A model generated the notes under the pieces. That model worked only from the letters and a program-made list of their open reading frames with translations, had not been told where the DNA came from and searched no databases. The position numbers were made by a program, and so were the translations under genes. Shown here in pieces: positions 15,912 to 24,142 of a DNA stretch of 25,830 nt. The stretch comes from Calditrichaceae bacterium (lineage in GTDB: Bacteria; Calditrichota; Calditrichia; Calditrichales; Calditrichaceae): NCBI GenBank assembly GCA_024763405.1, contig JANTFQ010000002.1:1-25830 (forward strand), written 5' to 3'. The number at the start of each line of letters is the position of its first letter. The first letter of the stretch is position 1.

Positions 15912-15961
15912 AACAAACGGCTTATAGGCCAGCTCCCAATTATTCAATAAAAAGTATGCAG

Positions 15962-15990
15962 AATATAAAAGCAGAAATCCAACTTGTCAA
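15962..15990 (-). promoter_or_regulatory. sigma70-type promoter of porV
   Basis: On the minus strand TTGACA (15985-15990) is followed after exactly 17 bases by TATATT (15962-15967), near-consensus -35 and -10 boxes. It sits in the gap just after the Trm112-like gene. Transcription would begin near 15955 and read through the hairpin into porV. Confidence 0.75.
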
Positions 15991-16010
15991 GTGCATTGCC
16001 CACACATCGA

Positions 16011-16175
16011 TCAGAAGGATTTAGCCTCATCAATCAGCATAATTGGTATATCGTCTTCCACCCGGTAAATCAGACGGCAGGTTTGACAGACAAGTGTATC
16101 GTCCTGCTCATTGTATTCAAGATCGCCTTTGCATTTAGGGCATGCTAAAATATCGAGCAGTTCTTTTTCAACCAT
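16011..16175 (-). CDS. Trm112-like zinc-binding protein (UPF0434/YcaR family)
   Basis: A 54-residue protein, the normal size for the family. MVEKELLDILACPKCKGDLEY is followed by TLVCQTCRLIYRVEDDIPIMLIDEA. The four cysteines in CxxC pairs (12, 15 and 30, 33) form a zinc-ribbon-like site, and the DDIPIMLIDEA ending is diagnostic. Eukaryotic Trm112 activates methyltransferases; the bacterial role is not well defined, so I give no specific function. Its ATG is 1 base after the stop of the thioesterase gene, with AGGAA inside that gene's end, so translation is probably coupled. It is the last gene of the rfbD-to-accA operon. The porV promoter starts just after its stop. Confidence 0.93.
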   Translation of the reverse strand: MVEKELLDILACPKCKGDLEYNEQDDTLVCQTCRLIYRVEDDIPIMLIDEAKSF

Positions 16176-16176
16176 T

Positions 16177-16578
16177 TTAAAAATATTCCTTAAATTTAAG
16201 AAGAAATTCTTTAGGCGGCTTTATGGCACGATCGTTACGGTTCATAAAACTATGCAGTGAAAAGCCGGTGCAGAGCAGATCTTCTTTGGCATTAAATATT
16301 TGGTACTCAAATTTTATTTTAGCTCCCGGTGCTTGCGGGAGGATCGTTTTCATGGTCAGCTCATCCCCAAAGCGGGCCGGCCTCAGATAGCGGGCGCCGA
16401 CTTCCAATACCGGCATCAGGTACCCCTGTTTTTCCAGTCCGGCATAGGAAATACCCGCGCTGTCCATCAAACCAATTCGTCCCATTTCGAACCAGACAAT
16501 ATAATTGGAATGGTGTACAAATTTCATTTGATCGGTTTCGGCATAGCGTACATTGAAACGGGTTTCGTACTGAATCAT
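16177..16578 (-). CDS. Acyl-CoA thioesterase, YbgC/4-hydroxybenzoyl-CoA thioesterase family
   Basis: A hotdog-fold enzyme of about 133 residues expected to hydrolyse acyl-CoA or acyl-ACP thioesters in the cytoplasm. The diagnostic segment VRYAETDQMKFVHHSNYIVWFEMGR contains the catalytic Asp (residue 16) and HxNY. ARYLRPARFGDELTM and FEYQIFN are the expected later strands. I start it at the ATG at 16578, which overlaps the accA stop as ATGA and matches the family N-terminus; an in-frame GTG at 16587 would add three residues. The translational coupling to accA suggests a link to fatty acid synthesis. YbgC proteins are also often tied to the Tol-Pal envelope system, but no tol genes lie here. 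Confidence 0.9.
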   Translation of the reverse strand: MIQYETRFNVRYAETDQMKFVHHSNYIVWFEMGRIGLMDSAGISYAGLEKQGYLMPVLEVGARYLRPARFGDELTMKTILPQAPGAKIKFEYQIFNAKEDLLCTGFSLHSFMNRNDRAIKPPKEFLLKFKEYF

Positions 16579-17543
16579 TCCTTCCACTCACCCATTTTAC
16601 TGAATTTTTCAATGCGCTGGTCAATTAACTCATCTGCCGGGATTTTTATAAGTTCCCGCAGGTGCCGCAGAATGCTTTCTTTCACATAACCGGCCGCTTC
16701 CGCTATATCCAGGTGAGCACCCCCTTCCGGCTCTTTTATCACTTCGTCCACAACCCCCAGGTCTTTTGCATCTTTTGCGGTAATCTTCATGGCTTCGGCT
16801 GCCTGCGGAGCAAACGCGGCGTCTTTCCATAAAATAGCCGCGCAGCCTTCGGGACTAATGACAGAATACCAGGCATTTTCCATCATCAAAATGCGATCGC
16901 CAACCCCAATGCCCAGCGCTCCGCCCGAAGCGCCTTCACCTATGATTACATTAATGATAGGAACCGGAAGATGTGACATTTGGAACAGATTGTGCGCGAT
17001 GGCCTGGGCCTGCCCGCGTTCTTCGGCGCCGATTCCCGGATACGCTCCCGGCGTATCTATCAGAGTAACGATGGGTTTGTGAAATTTAGCCGCCAGCTCC
17101 ATAATACGCATGGCTTTACGGTATCCTTCCGGATTGGCCATGGCAAAATTACGGTGGAGTTTTTGCTTGGTATCGCGACCCTTTTGCTGGCCGACAATCA
17201 CCAGAGAGAATTCTTCCATTTGCGCAAATCCGGCGACAATGGCCTTATCATCAGCAAAGAAACGATCCCCGTGCATTTCTTCGAAATAGCTGGTCGTAGC
17301 GCTGATATAATCCAGTGTGTACGGGCGCAGGGGATGTTTGGCCAACTGATAGCGCTGCCAGCGGTTTAGATTGGAATAGATTTGCTTGCGCAGCAAACCG
17401 GCTTTCTTTTCCAGCCGCTTTATATCGTCTTCCAATTCCACTCCGGCAGATTGCGCGTATTCACGCATTTCGATAATTTTATCTTCTAATTCGACGACCG
17501 GTTTTTCAAAATCCAGGACGAATTTATGTGTTTTCAGAGCCAT
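16575..17543 (-). CDS. accA: Acetyl-CoA carboxylase carboxyltransferase subunit alpha
   Basis: A 322-residue subunit that, with AccD, transfers the carboxyl group from biotin on AccB to acetyl-CoA to make malonyl-CoA, the first committed step of fatty acid synthesis. The N-terminal helical part (FEKPVVELEDKIIEMREYA, RAQxHPxRP-like LAKHPLRPYTLDYI) is followed by the crotonase-like core. That core contains GDRFFADDKAIVAGFA, TLIDTPGAYPGIGAEERGQ and EGASGGALGIGVGDRILM with the oxyanion-hole glycines. The length is typical. No accD is nearby, so the subunits are encoded apart. GGGAAA lies before the ATG, 11 bases after the glycosyltransferase stop. Confidence 0.96.
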   Translation of the reverse strand: MALKTHKFVLDFEKPVVELEDKIIEMREYAQSAGVELEDDIKRLEKKAGLLRKQIYSNLNRWQRYQLAKHPLRPYTLDYISATTSYFEEMHGDRFFADDKAIVAGFAQMEEFSLVIVGQQKGRDTKQKLHRNFAMANPEGYRKAMRIMELAAKFHKPIVTLIDTPGAYPGIGAEERGQAQAIAHNLFQMSHLPVPIINVIIGEGASGGALGIGVGDRILMMENAWYSVISPEGCAAILWKDAAFAPQAAEAMKITAKDAKDLGVVDEVIKEPEGGAHLDIAEAAGYVKESILRHLRELIKIPADELIDQRIEKFSKMGEWKE

Positions 17544-17554
17544 AAGTTTTCCCG

Positions 17555-18274
17555 CTATTTAATTAAACTGGAAAGACGCAGTTTCCATACTAAAAAGATG
17601 GCTTCCCACATGATATTTTTAGAAAGCTTCGATTCACCAAACTGGCGATCAACAAATATGATTGGAATTTCCTTTACCCGGAAACCTTTTTTCCAGGCCT
17701 TAAAACTCAGCTCAATCTGAAATCCGTAACCATTTGACTCAATTGTATCAAGATCAATTTTTTCCAGAACTTCACGCCGGAAGCATTTAAATCCGCCGGT
17801 CGCGTCCTGTATGGGTAATCCGGTCACAATCCGTGTGTACATGTTGGCAAAATAACTAAGCAGTAGACGGCGCAGCGGCCAGTTGACAACATTTACCCCT
17901 TTGATGTATCGGCTGCCCAGTACCAAATCATTCGTTTCGATTGCTTTCAGAAAATTGGGGACTTCTTTCGGATCGTGGGAAAAATCCGCGTCCATTTCGA
18001 AAATGTATTCAAATCCCTTTTCCAGCGCAACTTTAAATCCGGCAATATATGCACGGCCTAATCCCTCTTTAACAGGACGTTCCAGCAAATGAATGCAATC
18101 TCTCTTTTGCTGCATTTTTTTTATAAGTGCTGCCGTTCCGTCGGGGGAGCTGTCATCCACAAAAAGAATATTTACTCCCGGCTGGTAACCGCACACGGCC
18201 TCCACGAGCCGTTCGACATTTTCAATTTCATTGTAGGTGGGAACAACAATTACCACCTTTGCCGGATCAATCAT
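17555..18274 (-). CDS. Polyprenyl-phosphate mannose synthase-like GT2 glycosyltransferase (DPM1-like)
   Basis: A soluble 239-residue GT-A fold enzyme. Family features are VVPTYNEIENVERLV, VDDSSPDGT (nucleotide-binding Asp40, Asp41), the metal-binding DAD at 95-97 in MDADFSHDPKEVP, LGSRYIKG and GFKCFRREVLE. This pattern fits dolichyl/polyprenyl-phosphate mannosyltransferases, which move mannose from GDP-mannose to a lipid phosphate on the cytoplasmic face. It lacks the C-terminal membrane region of longer GT2 members. Sugar specificity cannot be read from sequence. The start codon immediately follows the rfbD stop, with GGAAAG as ribosome binding site. The DUF2723 protein 3 kb upstream could be a user of its product. 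Confidence 0.9.
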   Translation of the reverse strand: MIDPAKVVIVVPTYNEIENVERLVEAVCGYQPGVNILFVDDSSPDGTAALIKKMQQKRDCIHLLERPVKEGLGRAYIAGFKVALEKGFEYIFEMDADFSHDPKEVPNFLKAIETNDLVLGSRYIKGVNVVNWPLRRLLLSYFANMYTRIVTGLPIQDATGGFKCFRREVLEKIDLDTIESNGYGFQIELSFKAWKKGFRVKEIPIIFVDRQFGESKLSKNIMWEAIFLVWKLRLSSLIK

Positions 18275-19168
18275 CTATCTTTCCATTTCCGATTTCATAT
18301 GCTGCAACGCCTGCACCGTGGAACGGGGCTGCCAGTTGATATTATTATATAGTTTATCCAGAATAAACGAAGAGTTCATCGGACGGGGTGATTTTTGCTG
18401 CAGTTTATCGGTGGTGGTTTCGTGAATCAAAGACGCATCCAACCCGAAAATATCGGCAACCTGTAAGGCAAAATCATAACGGGTCAAAATATCGGGACTG
18501 GAGACATGAAACAGCCCATAGGTTTCTTTTTCCAGCAGACGGTATACGGCTTCGGCTAGGTCGGGTGCATAAGTCGGACTACCCGTTTGATCGGTTACAA
18601 TCTGAACCGCTTTATTCGCACGCAGGCTTTCAATTAACCAGGTAACAAAATTGGGACGAATTTTCTCTCCGGTTCCATAGAGCACCTGGGTACGGGCAAT
18701 AATATATTCGAAATCGGCGCCGTTTAAAATATTTTCGGCCGCCATTTTACTGCGGGCATAATTGCCGCGTGGATTCGGTAAATCCGTTTCCCGGTATCTG
18801 CCCTGCTCACCATCAAAAACATAGTCTGTGGAAATATGTACCATAATCGGTTTTTTTACATAGGATGCTTCCAGGACATTTTCCATAGCCAGGACATTTA
18901 CCTCCCAGCATTTTTCCCGCTCTTCTTCACATCCATCTACGTTTGTATAGGCCGCTGTATTGATAATAATTTCCGGGCTTGCTTTCGCAATCAACCTGCG
19001 CACATCGGCGCGGCTGGTCAAATCGGCCTGTATATAAGGCAGCCTGGTGTCCGACAGATAACTTTGTTCTTCAAGCGAGGTGGCGGTTACCTGGTGGTAA
19101 CGACTAAATTTATGCTGCATTGCCTGGCCCAACAATCCATTTGAGCCTAAAATGAGAACTCTGCTCAT
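18275..19168 (-). CDS. rfbD: dTDP-4-dehydrorhamnose reductase-like SDR
   Basis: A 297-residue NAD(P)-dependent short-chain dehydrogenase of the extended type. The nucleotide-binding GxxGxxG is GSNGLLG at 8-14. NTAAYTNVDGCEE, ISTDYVFDG (112-120) and the catalytic YARSK (Tyr137, Lys141) are those of RfbD/RmlD, which makes dTDP-L-rhamnose by reducing the 4-keto sugar. rfbA, rfbB and rfbC are not in this window, so either the pathway is split or this is a paralog with another 4-keto sugar substrate. AAAAGGAATATGA precedes the ATG. The 134-base gap upstream contains only AT-rich sequence with no convincing promoter. It is the first gene of the operon running to the Trm112-like gene. Confidence 0.88.
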   Translation of the reverse strand: MSRVLILGSNGLLGQAMQHKFSRYHQVTATSLEEQSYLSDTRLPYIQADLTSRADVRRLIAKASPEIIINTAAYTNVDGCEEEREKCWEVNVLAMENVLEASYVKKPIMVHISTDYVFDGEQGRYRETDLPNPRGNYARSKMAAENILNGADFEYIIARTQVLYGTGEKIRPNFVTWLIESLRANKAVQIVTDQTGSPTYAPDLAEAVYRLLEKETYGLFHVSSPDILTRYDFALQVADIFGLDASLIHETTTDKLQQKSPRPMNSSFILDKLYNNINWQPRSTVQALQHMKSEMER

Positions 19169-19302
19169 TCATATTCCTTTTAATCTTATTTTCTTTGCTC
19201 ACATTGGAGCTGTACTAAACAGACCTTTAATTAAATACTTTTAAAAATATAAAGCAAGTCGGTATTAAAAATAGGTACTGCCCGTTTTTAAGATTCGTAC
19301 TC

Positions 19303-20328
19303 TTACTCAACCGTATGAAATGTATGCGCCATTACTTCCAGTTGGTCCAGGTACGGTTTTTTTAATTCACCCGGCGCCATAACAGCAATATCGATAAAAT
19401 ACCTTTTTGCCCGTCCGGCATCTTTATAGGTGTATAAACGAAACGGCCCGCCGACGATAAGAGAATCGTTTTGCCACAGACCGGTCATCTTCTGTGCGGT
19501 GAAACCGTTAAAATCAACGTTTTCAAGAGAGAGATCTTCATTTACCACAATATCGCCCTGGTAATATTTCCGCGCCATCCGGGTACGAATCTGTTTGAGT
19601 GTATCTAACGCTAAGCTGTCTGAATTGCTTTCTGTCTCCCAAATGGAAATCCAGCGATTGGGGCGAATACGGCGCAGCCAGACATATCTTGCATCCGGGT
19701 CTTCTTCGGCAATAAAATAGTCCTGCTGCAATTTTATACTCCAGCCAAAATGTGTACTCAAATATTCCTGTACCGATGTGTTTTCATCCCGTTCGAACAT
19801 CGTTTTTTTTAGACGGGCATAATATTTTTCCGTAAACTTCCGGTATATTTCATTTTTCATTGCTTCCAGGTTTGCAGACAAAGCCTGCTCGTCCTTAGCC
19901 ATCATAATCAGGCTGATTTGGTCCCGGGCAAACATATCTTTATTAAAGGAATAAAAATAATTTCCGTTTTCTACCCCCTGCTTAAAATTTTGCGGCATAT
20001 ATTTGGTGAGATACCGATCCACGGCGCCCTCGCCGTTTAGAATCCCAATAAAAAATACATTCATACGGTCATTCAGTGCATTGAGTTTGTCGAGGGAAAC
20101 CATCGTAATAAAAAAACTTTTCTCCGTATGCGGTGTGACCAGTTCTTTTTCGAATACGGCACGCACCTGCGGTTCAACCTTCTGCCAGAGCGCTGAATCC
20201 GCTACGACAAAAATACGGTATTGGGCGCCTAGAGTACCTGGTTTAATATTACAGGAATTGCTAAAAAACAGACTGGAAAAGAGCGATAACAGTACCAGCG
20301 GTTTAAGAGATTGTTTTAAGTACGTCAT
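19303..20328 (-). CDS. DUF4837 family putative lipoprotein
   Basis: About 341 residues from the ATG at 20328, chosen because GGAG sits 7 bases upstream and it gives the signal peptide MTYLKQSLKPLVLLSLFSSLF. A longer frame starts at 20382 inside the preceding gene. The sequence SNSC at the end of the signal makes a lipid-modified Cys plausible, though the lipobox is loose. The body matches the DUF4837 layout: YRIFVVADSALWQKVEPQVRAVFE near the mature start, FNKDMFARDQISLIMMA, a long helix of the EAMKNEIYRKFTEKYYARL type, and late IDIAVMAPGELKKPYLDQLEVMAHTF. The function is unknown; the family is found in FCB bacteria. It overlaps the flippase-like gene by 26 bases. Confidence 0.82.
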   Translation of the reverse strand: MTYLKQSLKPLVLLSLFSSLFFSNSCNIKPGTLGAQYRIFVVADSALWQKVEPQVRAVFEKELVTPHTEKSFFITMVSLDKLNALNDRMNVFFIGILNGEGAVDRYLTKYMPQNFKQGVENGNYFYSFNKDMFARDQISLIMMAKDEQALSANLEAMKNEIYRKFTEKYYARLKKTMFERDENTSVQEYLSTHFGWSIKLQQDYFIAEEDPDARYVWLRRIRPNRWISIWETESNSDSLALDTLKQIRTRMARKYYQGDIVVNEDLSLENVDFNGFTAQKMTGLWQNDSLIVGGPFRLYTYKDAGRAKRYFIDIAVMAPGELKKPYLDQLEVMAHTFHTVE

Positions 20329-21286
20329 AATCGTCTCCTTTTGAATTACGTTTTTGAACAACAAATAAAACGGCGCCTGCAACAGAAATTACCATCGGGA
20401 CGACCAGGTTCATGAACGAAAGCGATAACGCCGCCGCGCTACCTACCCCAACCCGTGCCAGCAGGCTTACAAAGCCCAGGTCGCGAATTCCGACCCCATT
20501 TATAGAGGGTAAGATAGTCAGTACAAAAGTAACAGGAATAACCATAGAAAGAAACATAAAATCAATTTTTATATTAAACGCCAGCGCCAGAAAAAAATTC
20601 ATAATAATGATGGTTCCCTGTGAAGCGAGTGAGTAAAGGAACACATAGAGTAAAATCCGGCGCTTCTCACTAAAATAGTGAATCGCTTCCAGCAGCTTAT
20701 TGATTTTTTCTCCGATACTAAAAAAAGTCAGCTTATCAAACAAGCGCAATAAAAGTTTAAAAGGACGTTCCACAATAATAAAAGCAAAAGCCGCGAAAAT
20801 AGAAAAGAAAAGCAAAATGGAGGCCGCCATCAGTTTTTTACTGTGAAATTGCTGTGAAATAAAAAAGAGGGAAACAATGGCAATGAGGAGCGTTGCCGCA
20901 ATGCCCATAATACGCTCGATAATGACACTGGCAAACCCGCTGGTACGATCGCCGGTCTCGTCCACCACCTTATAAACACGAATCACATCGCCGCCGATAC
21001 TGGTGGGTAAAAAATTATTAAAGAACAAGCCGATTAAGTAAAAGCCAATCAGGCGGCCCAGCCTTACCGTAAGCCGATATCCGGCTAATAGCTTTTGCCA
21101 GCGCAATGCCATGATTAAAATAGCAAGAAGCTCAAAGAAAAAAGCCGCCGCCAGGTAAACAAAACCATTTGCCCGGGCGGCGGTTGTTAAAACATCGATT
21201 ATTTTCTGCGGTTCTGCCCGATAAACAAGATACACCAAAAGCCCTGCAGAAATAAGAATTTTAATCGTATTTTTTAATATCTTCAT
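20303..21286 (-). CDS. Flippase-like / lysylphosphatidylglycerol synthase transmembrane family protein
   Basis: A 327-residue inner-membrane protein with about eight hydrophobic helices, beginning MKILKNTIKILISAGLLVYLVYRAEP. The conserved segment FFNNFLPTSIGGDVIRVYKVVDETG and the late INGVGIRDLGF motif are those of the MprF/AglD-like UPF0104 flippase domain. Stand-alone members lack the aminoacyl-transferase half of MprF, so lysyl-lipid synthesis is not expected. A role in moving or supplying a lipid or polyprenyl-linked sugar is a reasonable inference only. Its ATG overlaps the DUF2723 stop (TAATG), a strong sign of coupled translation and related function. Confidence 0.88.
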   Translation of the reverse strand: MKILKNTIKILISAGLLVYLVYRAEPQKIIDVLTTAARANGFVYLAAAFFFELLAILIMALRWQKLLAGYRLTVRLGRLIGFYLIGLFFNNFLPTSIGGDVIRVYKVVDETGDRTSGFASVIIERIMGIAATLLIAIVSLFFISQQFHSKKLMAASILLFFSIFAAFAFIIVERPFKLLLRLFDKLTFFSIGEKINKLLEAIHYFSEKRRILLYVFLYSLASQGTIIIMNFFLALAFNIKIDFMFLSMVIPVTFVLTILPSINGVGIRDLGFVSLLARVGVGSAAALSLSFMNLVVPMVISVAGAVLFVVQKRNSKGDDYDVLKTIS

Positions 21287-23931
21287 TAATTCTTTTGGGT
21301 TTTACCTTTTATCGACTCCAACAGCCGTTTCGCATTTTTATCCTGCGGATTTAATTCCAGCCACTGTTCCAGCGGCGAAATAGATTTTTCTACATGCCCG
21401 CCAATTTCGTATGCATTTAAAAGCAGACCGAGTACCCGCGGATTTACAGGATTCAGCTCATATGCTTTTTCCAGCAAACGTTCCGCTTTATGAGGTTTTC
21501 GCAAGCGCAGCAAATGTTCACCCAAAAGGGGCAGGCTGCTGTTAAATTGATCATTCGCCAGAATGGAATCTTCATAAGTAGAATCTGCAATGATCCGAAA
21601 AGCATAGGTAACGGCCTGAATACCCTGGTTCGTCCAGGGAATAACAGAAGGATCGATTTTTTTGTCCATTACTTCGAGAATTTGTTTTATTTTACCCTGT
21701 TGATTGGTCCGCGAATAAAAATCTGCTAACTGGACAAAGGCATGACGGTAATTCTGCAACAGACTTAAAATATTCGAATTCAAATAAACCGACGGGTCAT
21801 TTAATCCACGATATTGATACACTTCCAGTAAATTCTTCTTCATCTCCCGATCGGATAGTTCCCAATTTTTATAGGGAACCAGTTTCATCACCAATCCGTC
21901 CATTCGAAAATAATTGGCCAGCCCCGAAACCATATTGCTGCGCGGCACGGTTACCGCAAAATAGATGGGTTGTTTCCATTGATTCGCCGTGATTATATTC
22001 ATAATCATCATATCCTGAGTACGTAACAATCCACCGTATTGACTATTAACCGCTGGTTTTACATCAAATGTGATTTCATCCGGGATGGTCAGATTGGCTG
22101 TTTTATACTGTTTTACATACGCATCATGATAGCGCCGGGCAGTTTCCGCCGGCACTTTAATGGACATCTTCCTTTCTTTCCATGGCCGGACACCCACATG
22201 GTCAATTTCACCATTACTCATACGCATAGGTACTTTGGGCTTCATATCGCGTAACTGATAAATATACCAATCCGTATTCAGAAGGCTTAAATTTACGATG
22301 CGCACATCGGTACGGATGCCTTCTACCTCCTGCAGGTACCAGAGGGGAAAGGTATCATTATCGCCATTAGTAAACAGAATAGCATTGGGTTCACAGGATT
22401 GAAGCATATTATAGGAATAGTCCCAGGCCACATAATTCCCGGTGCGATCCTGCCTATGAAAATCCTTTGCCAGCATTTGTCCGGGTACGGCAATTACAAG
22501 CAGAGCAAAGCTCGTGTACAGAACGGAAAGCTTGATTGTTTTTACATCTTTAAAAACAAATTCTTTCAGCATATCGATTATGCCCGCAAAACCCAAACCG
22601 ACCCAGATGGAAAAAGCAAAAAAGCTACCCACATAACTGTAATCCCGCTCTCGTGGCTGCGGATCCGGCTGATTTAGATAGAGTACGATGGCCAGCCCGG
22701 TCATAAAAAAGAGGGCCAGCACCGCAAGGGCACGTTTGGGGTCCCTCCTGAATTGCCAGTAAATTCCAAACAATCCCAACAAAAGCGGAAGCATAAAAAA
22801 TTTCCCGAAATCCACATTTGCTTCGTCGCTGCTTAAACCGACAAAATTCCATAGAAAATAGCGGTTATACATTTTATTCACCTGGTAATTCCAAAAATAA
22901 TCAGAAGTAGACGTGTATTTTCGGGCATTTGGTGAAGTCTTCCAGACTCCTTCCCGATCGGTAATAGAGTGATCCCCATATTGTTCACGCTCGATATAAC
23001 TGATAAATTTTTCCAGGGTTTCGGGATTGTTTTCATCAATATTGGGATTCAGATTAGAACGGATATAAATGGAACCGTAACTGGAATACCCAATCATAAT
23101 TAAAATAATGGAGGCCAGCGCAACCGCATAGACCTTCTTCCCGTTTTTCAATGACCACCAGGCCGCCCAGAGAAGCGCCAGAAAAGCAAGAGCTAAACCG
23201 GGAAAACCGATGACACGGGTTAGTTTAGGAATATATTTCACGATACCCGGATAAACCGCCAGCATAACGACAGCGGTTACCGCCGTCATAATTAGGAAGG
23301 ATTTAAGATTAAAATCAAATTTCTTATAATAGAATATCATGGCCACGAAAGGAAGGGCCAGTACATTGAGTAAATGTACTGCGATTGCCAGGCCAATGAA
23401 GTAGGCAATCATCAACAGGTAGCGTTCATTCCCGGGTTCATCTGATTTTTCCGCCCAGACCAGGATCAGCCAAACCAGCAGGGATGTAAATAACATGGAC
23501 ATGGCATACACTTCTGCTTCCACCGCATTAAACCAAAAACTATGTGAAAAGGCAAAGGTCAGCGAGCCGATCACCCCGGAAAAAATTGCAGTCAGCCATT
23601 CCGAATCATTTTCTAATTTGCCTTTCCAGGCGCGTACCAGATGCACAATGGTTAAGTAAAGAAGCATAATGGTTAAAGCGCTGGAAATCACCGAGATGGT
23701 ATTTATTCTAAATGCAATATCGTGGGCAAATGGAAGTAACGAAAAAATCCGGCCCAGCAGTAAAAACAGCGGTGCCCCCGGCGGATGCGGCACAGCCATT
23801 TTAAAACTACAGGCGATAAATTCACCGCAGTCCCAAAAAGAGACAGCCGGAGCAGCGGTTAAAAAATAGACAGTCAGGGCTATTAGAAAAATAAGTAGCG
23901 CAACAATTCGGTTTGTTTTTATCCAGTTCAT
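21286..23931 (-). CDS. DUF2723 protein O-mannosyltransferase-like membrane protein with TPR tail
   Basis: An 881-residue polytopic inner-membrane protein. The first helix leads into AAPAVSFWDCGEFIACSFKMAVPHPPGAPLF, where Asp34 and Glu37 match the acidic loop motif of DUF2723/GT-C proteins related to protein O-mannosyltransferases. About a dozen hydrophobic helices follow up to about residue 500, then a soluble domain (ILFTNGDNDTFPLWYLQ, VRIVNLSLLNTDWYIYQL). The C-terminus has TPR-like helices (HKAERLLEKAYELNPVNPRVLGLLLNAYE, PLEQWLELNPQDKNAKRLLE). By family it probably transfers a sugar from a polyprenyl-phosphate donor to an exported protein, but substrate and sugar are unknown. It starts an operon with the flippase-like and DUF4837 genes. 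Confidence 0.88.
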   Translation of the reverse strand: MNWIKTNRIVALLIFLIALTVYFLTAAPAVSFWDCGEFIACSFKMAVPHPPGAPLFLLLGRIFSLLPFAHDIAFRINTISVISSALTIMLLYLTIVHLVRAWKGKLENDSEWLTAIFSGVIGSLTFAFSHSFWFNAVEAEVYAMSMLFTSLLVWLILVWAEKSDEPGNERYLLMIAYFIGLAIAVHLLNVLALPFVAMIFYYKKFDFNLKSFLIMTAVTAVVMLAVYPGIVKYIPKLTRVIGFPGLALAFLALLWAAWWSLKNGKKVYAVALASIILIMIGYSSYGSIYIRSNLNPNIDENNPETLEKFISYIEREQYGDHSITDREGVWKTSPNARKYTSTSDYFWNYQVNKMYNRYFLWNFVGLSSDEANVDFGKFFMLPLLLGLFGIYWQFRRDPKRALAVLALFFMTGLAIVLYLNQPDPQPRERDYSYVGSFFAFSIWVGLGFAGIIDMLKEFVFKDVKTIKLSVLYTSFALLVIAVPGQMLAKDFHRQDRTGNYVAWDYSYNMLQSCEPNAILFTNGDNDTFPLWYLQEVEGIRTDVRIVNLSLLNTDWYIYQLRDMKPKVPMRMSNGEIDHVGVRPWKERKMSIKVPAETARRYHDAYVKQYKTANLTIPDEITFDVKPAVNSQYGGLLRTQDMMIMNIITANQWKQPIYFAVTVPRSNMVSGLANYFRMDGLVMKLVPYKNWELSDREMKKNLLEVYQYRGLNDPSVYLNSNILSLLQNYRHAFVQLADFYSRTNQQGKIKQILEVMDKKIDPSVIPWTNQGIQAVTYAFRIIADSTYEDSILANDQFNSSLPLLGEHLLRLRKPHKAERLLEKAYELNPVNPRVLGLLLNAYEIGGHVEKSISPLEQWLELNPQDKNAKRLLESIKGKTQKN

Positions 23932-23948
23932 ACGGATACCTTTACTTA

Positions 23949-23977
23949 TTAATATAATTATCGTAAAAAGCGTTCAA
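23949..23977 (-). promoter_or_regulatory. Possible promoter of the DUF2723 operon
   Basis: On the minus strand TTGAAC (23972-23977), a 17-base spacer and TATTAA (23949-23954). The start site would fall close to the ATG and give a very short leader. The rest of the 211-base gap up to the HDOD gene shows poly-T tracts but no GC-rich terminator stem and no ORF. Confidence 0.35.
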
Positions 23978-24142
23978 GCTAATCATAAATCCAGATTGAA
24001 TCAAGTTGAATGAGACGCTGCTATTGCAAAAAAAAGGCAGGTCAATGGAGGGTTATACAGTGGAATGTTGAAAAATGTTCAAAATTTACCGGGATTTTTT
24101 TTAGTCTTTTATCTCCTTATAAAAACAAAACGATTCTCTTTC

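Larger units (their letters stand above)
15783..15955 (-). promoter_or_regulatory. porV 5' leader with terminator-like hairpin abutting the RBS (putative attenuator)
   Basis: From the predicted start site near 15955 to the ATG is a leader of about 170 bases. Near its end, 17-base arms (15804-15820 and 15826-15842) enclose the loop AGCAG. Two positions mismatch on the plus strand but become G-U pairs in minus-strand RNA, so the minus transcript folds without a break. The stem is followed by nine Ts (15796-15804, overlapping the stem base by one) and at once by AGGAGG (15790-15795). This is intrinsic-terminator geometry between promoter and gene. A short element AAAGGTACTTTTTTTAT lies at 15895-15911 and a possible 10-codon reading frame at 15834-15866. 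I do not recognise a known riboswitch class. Confidence 0.65.

Noticed and set aside
19169..19302. 134-base AT-rich gap between DUF4837 and rfbD
   Set aside because: TTGCTT with a 17-base spacer leads only to TTAATT, and no terminator stem is present; not called as a promoter or terminator.
24000..24142. Poly-T runs downstream of the HDOD gene
   Set aside because: No GC-rich stem precedes the T runs; only a weak TTGAA/TTCAA pairing is possible, so no terminator is called.
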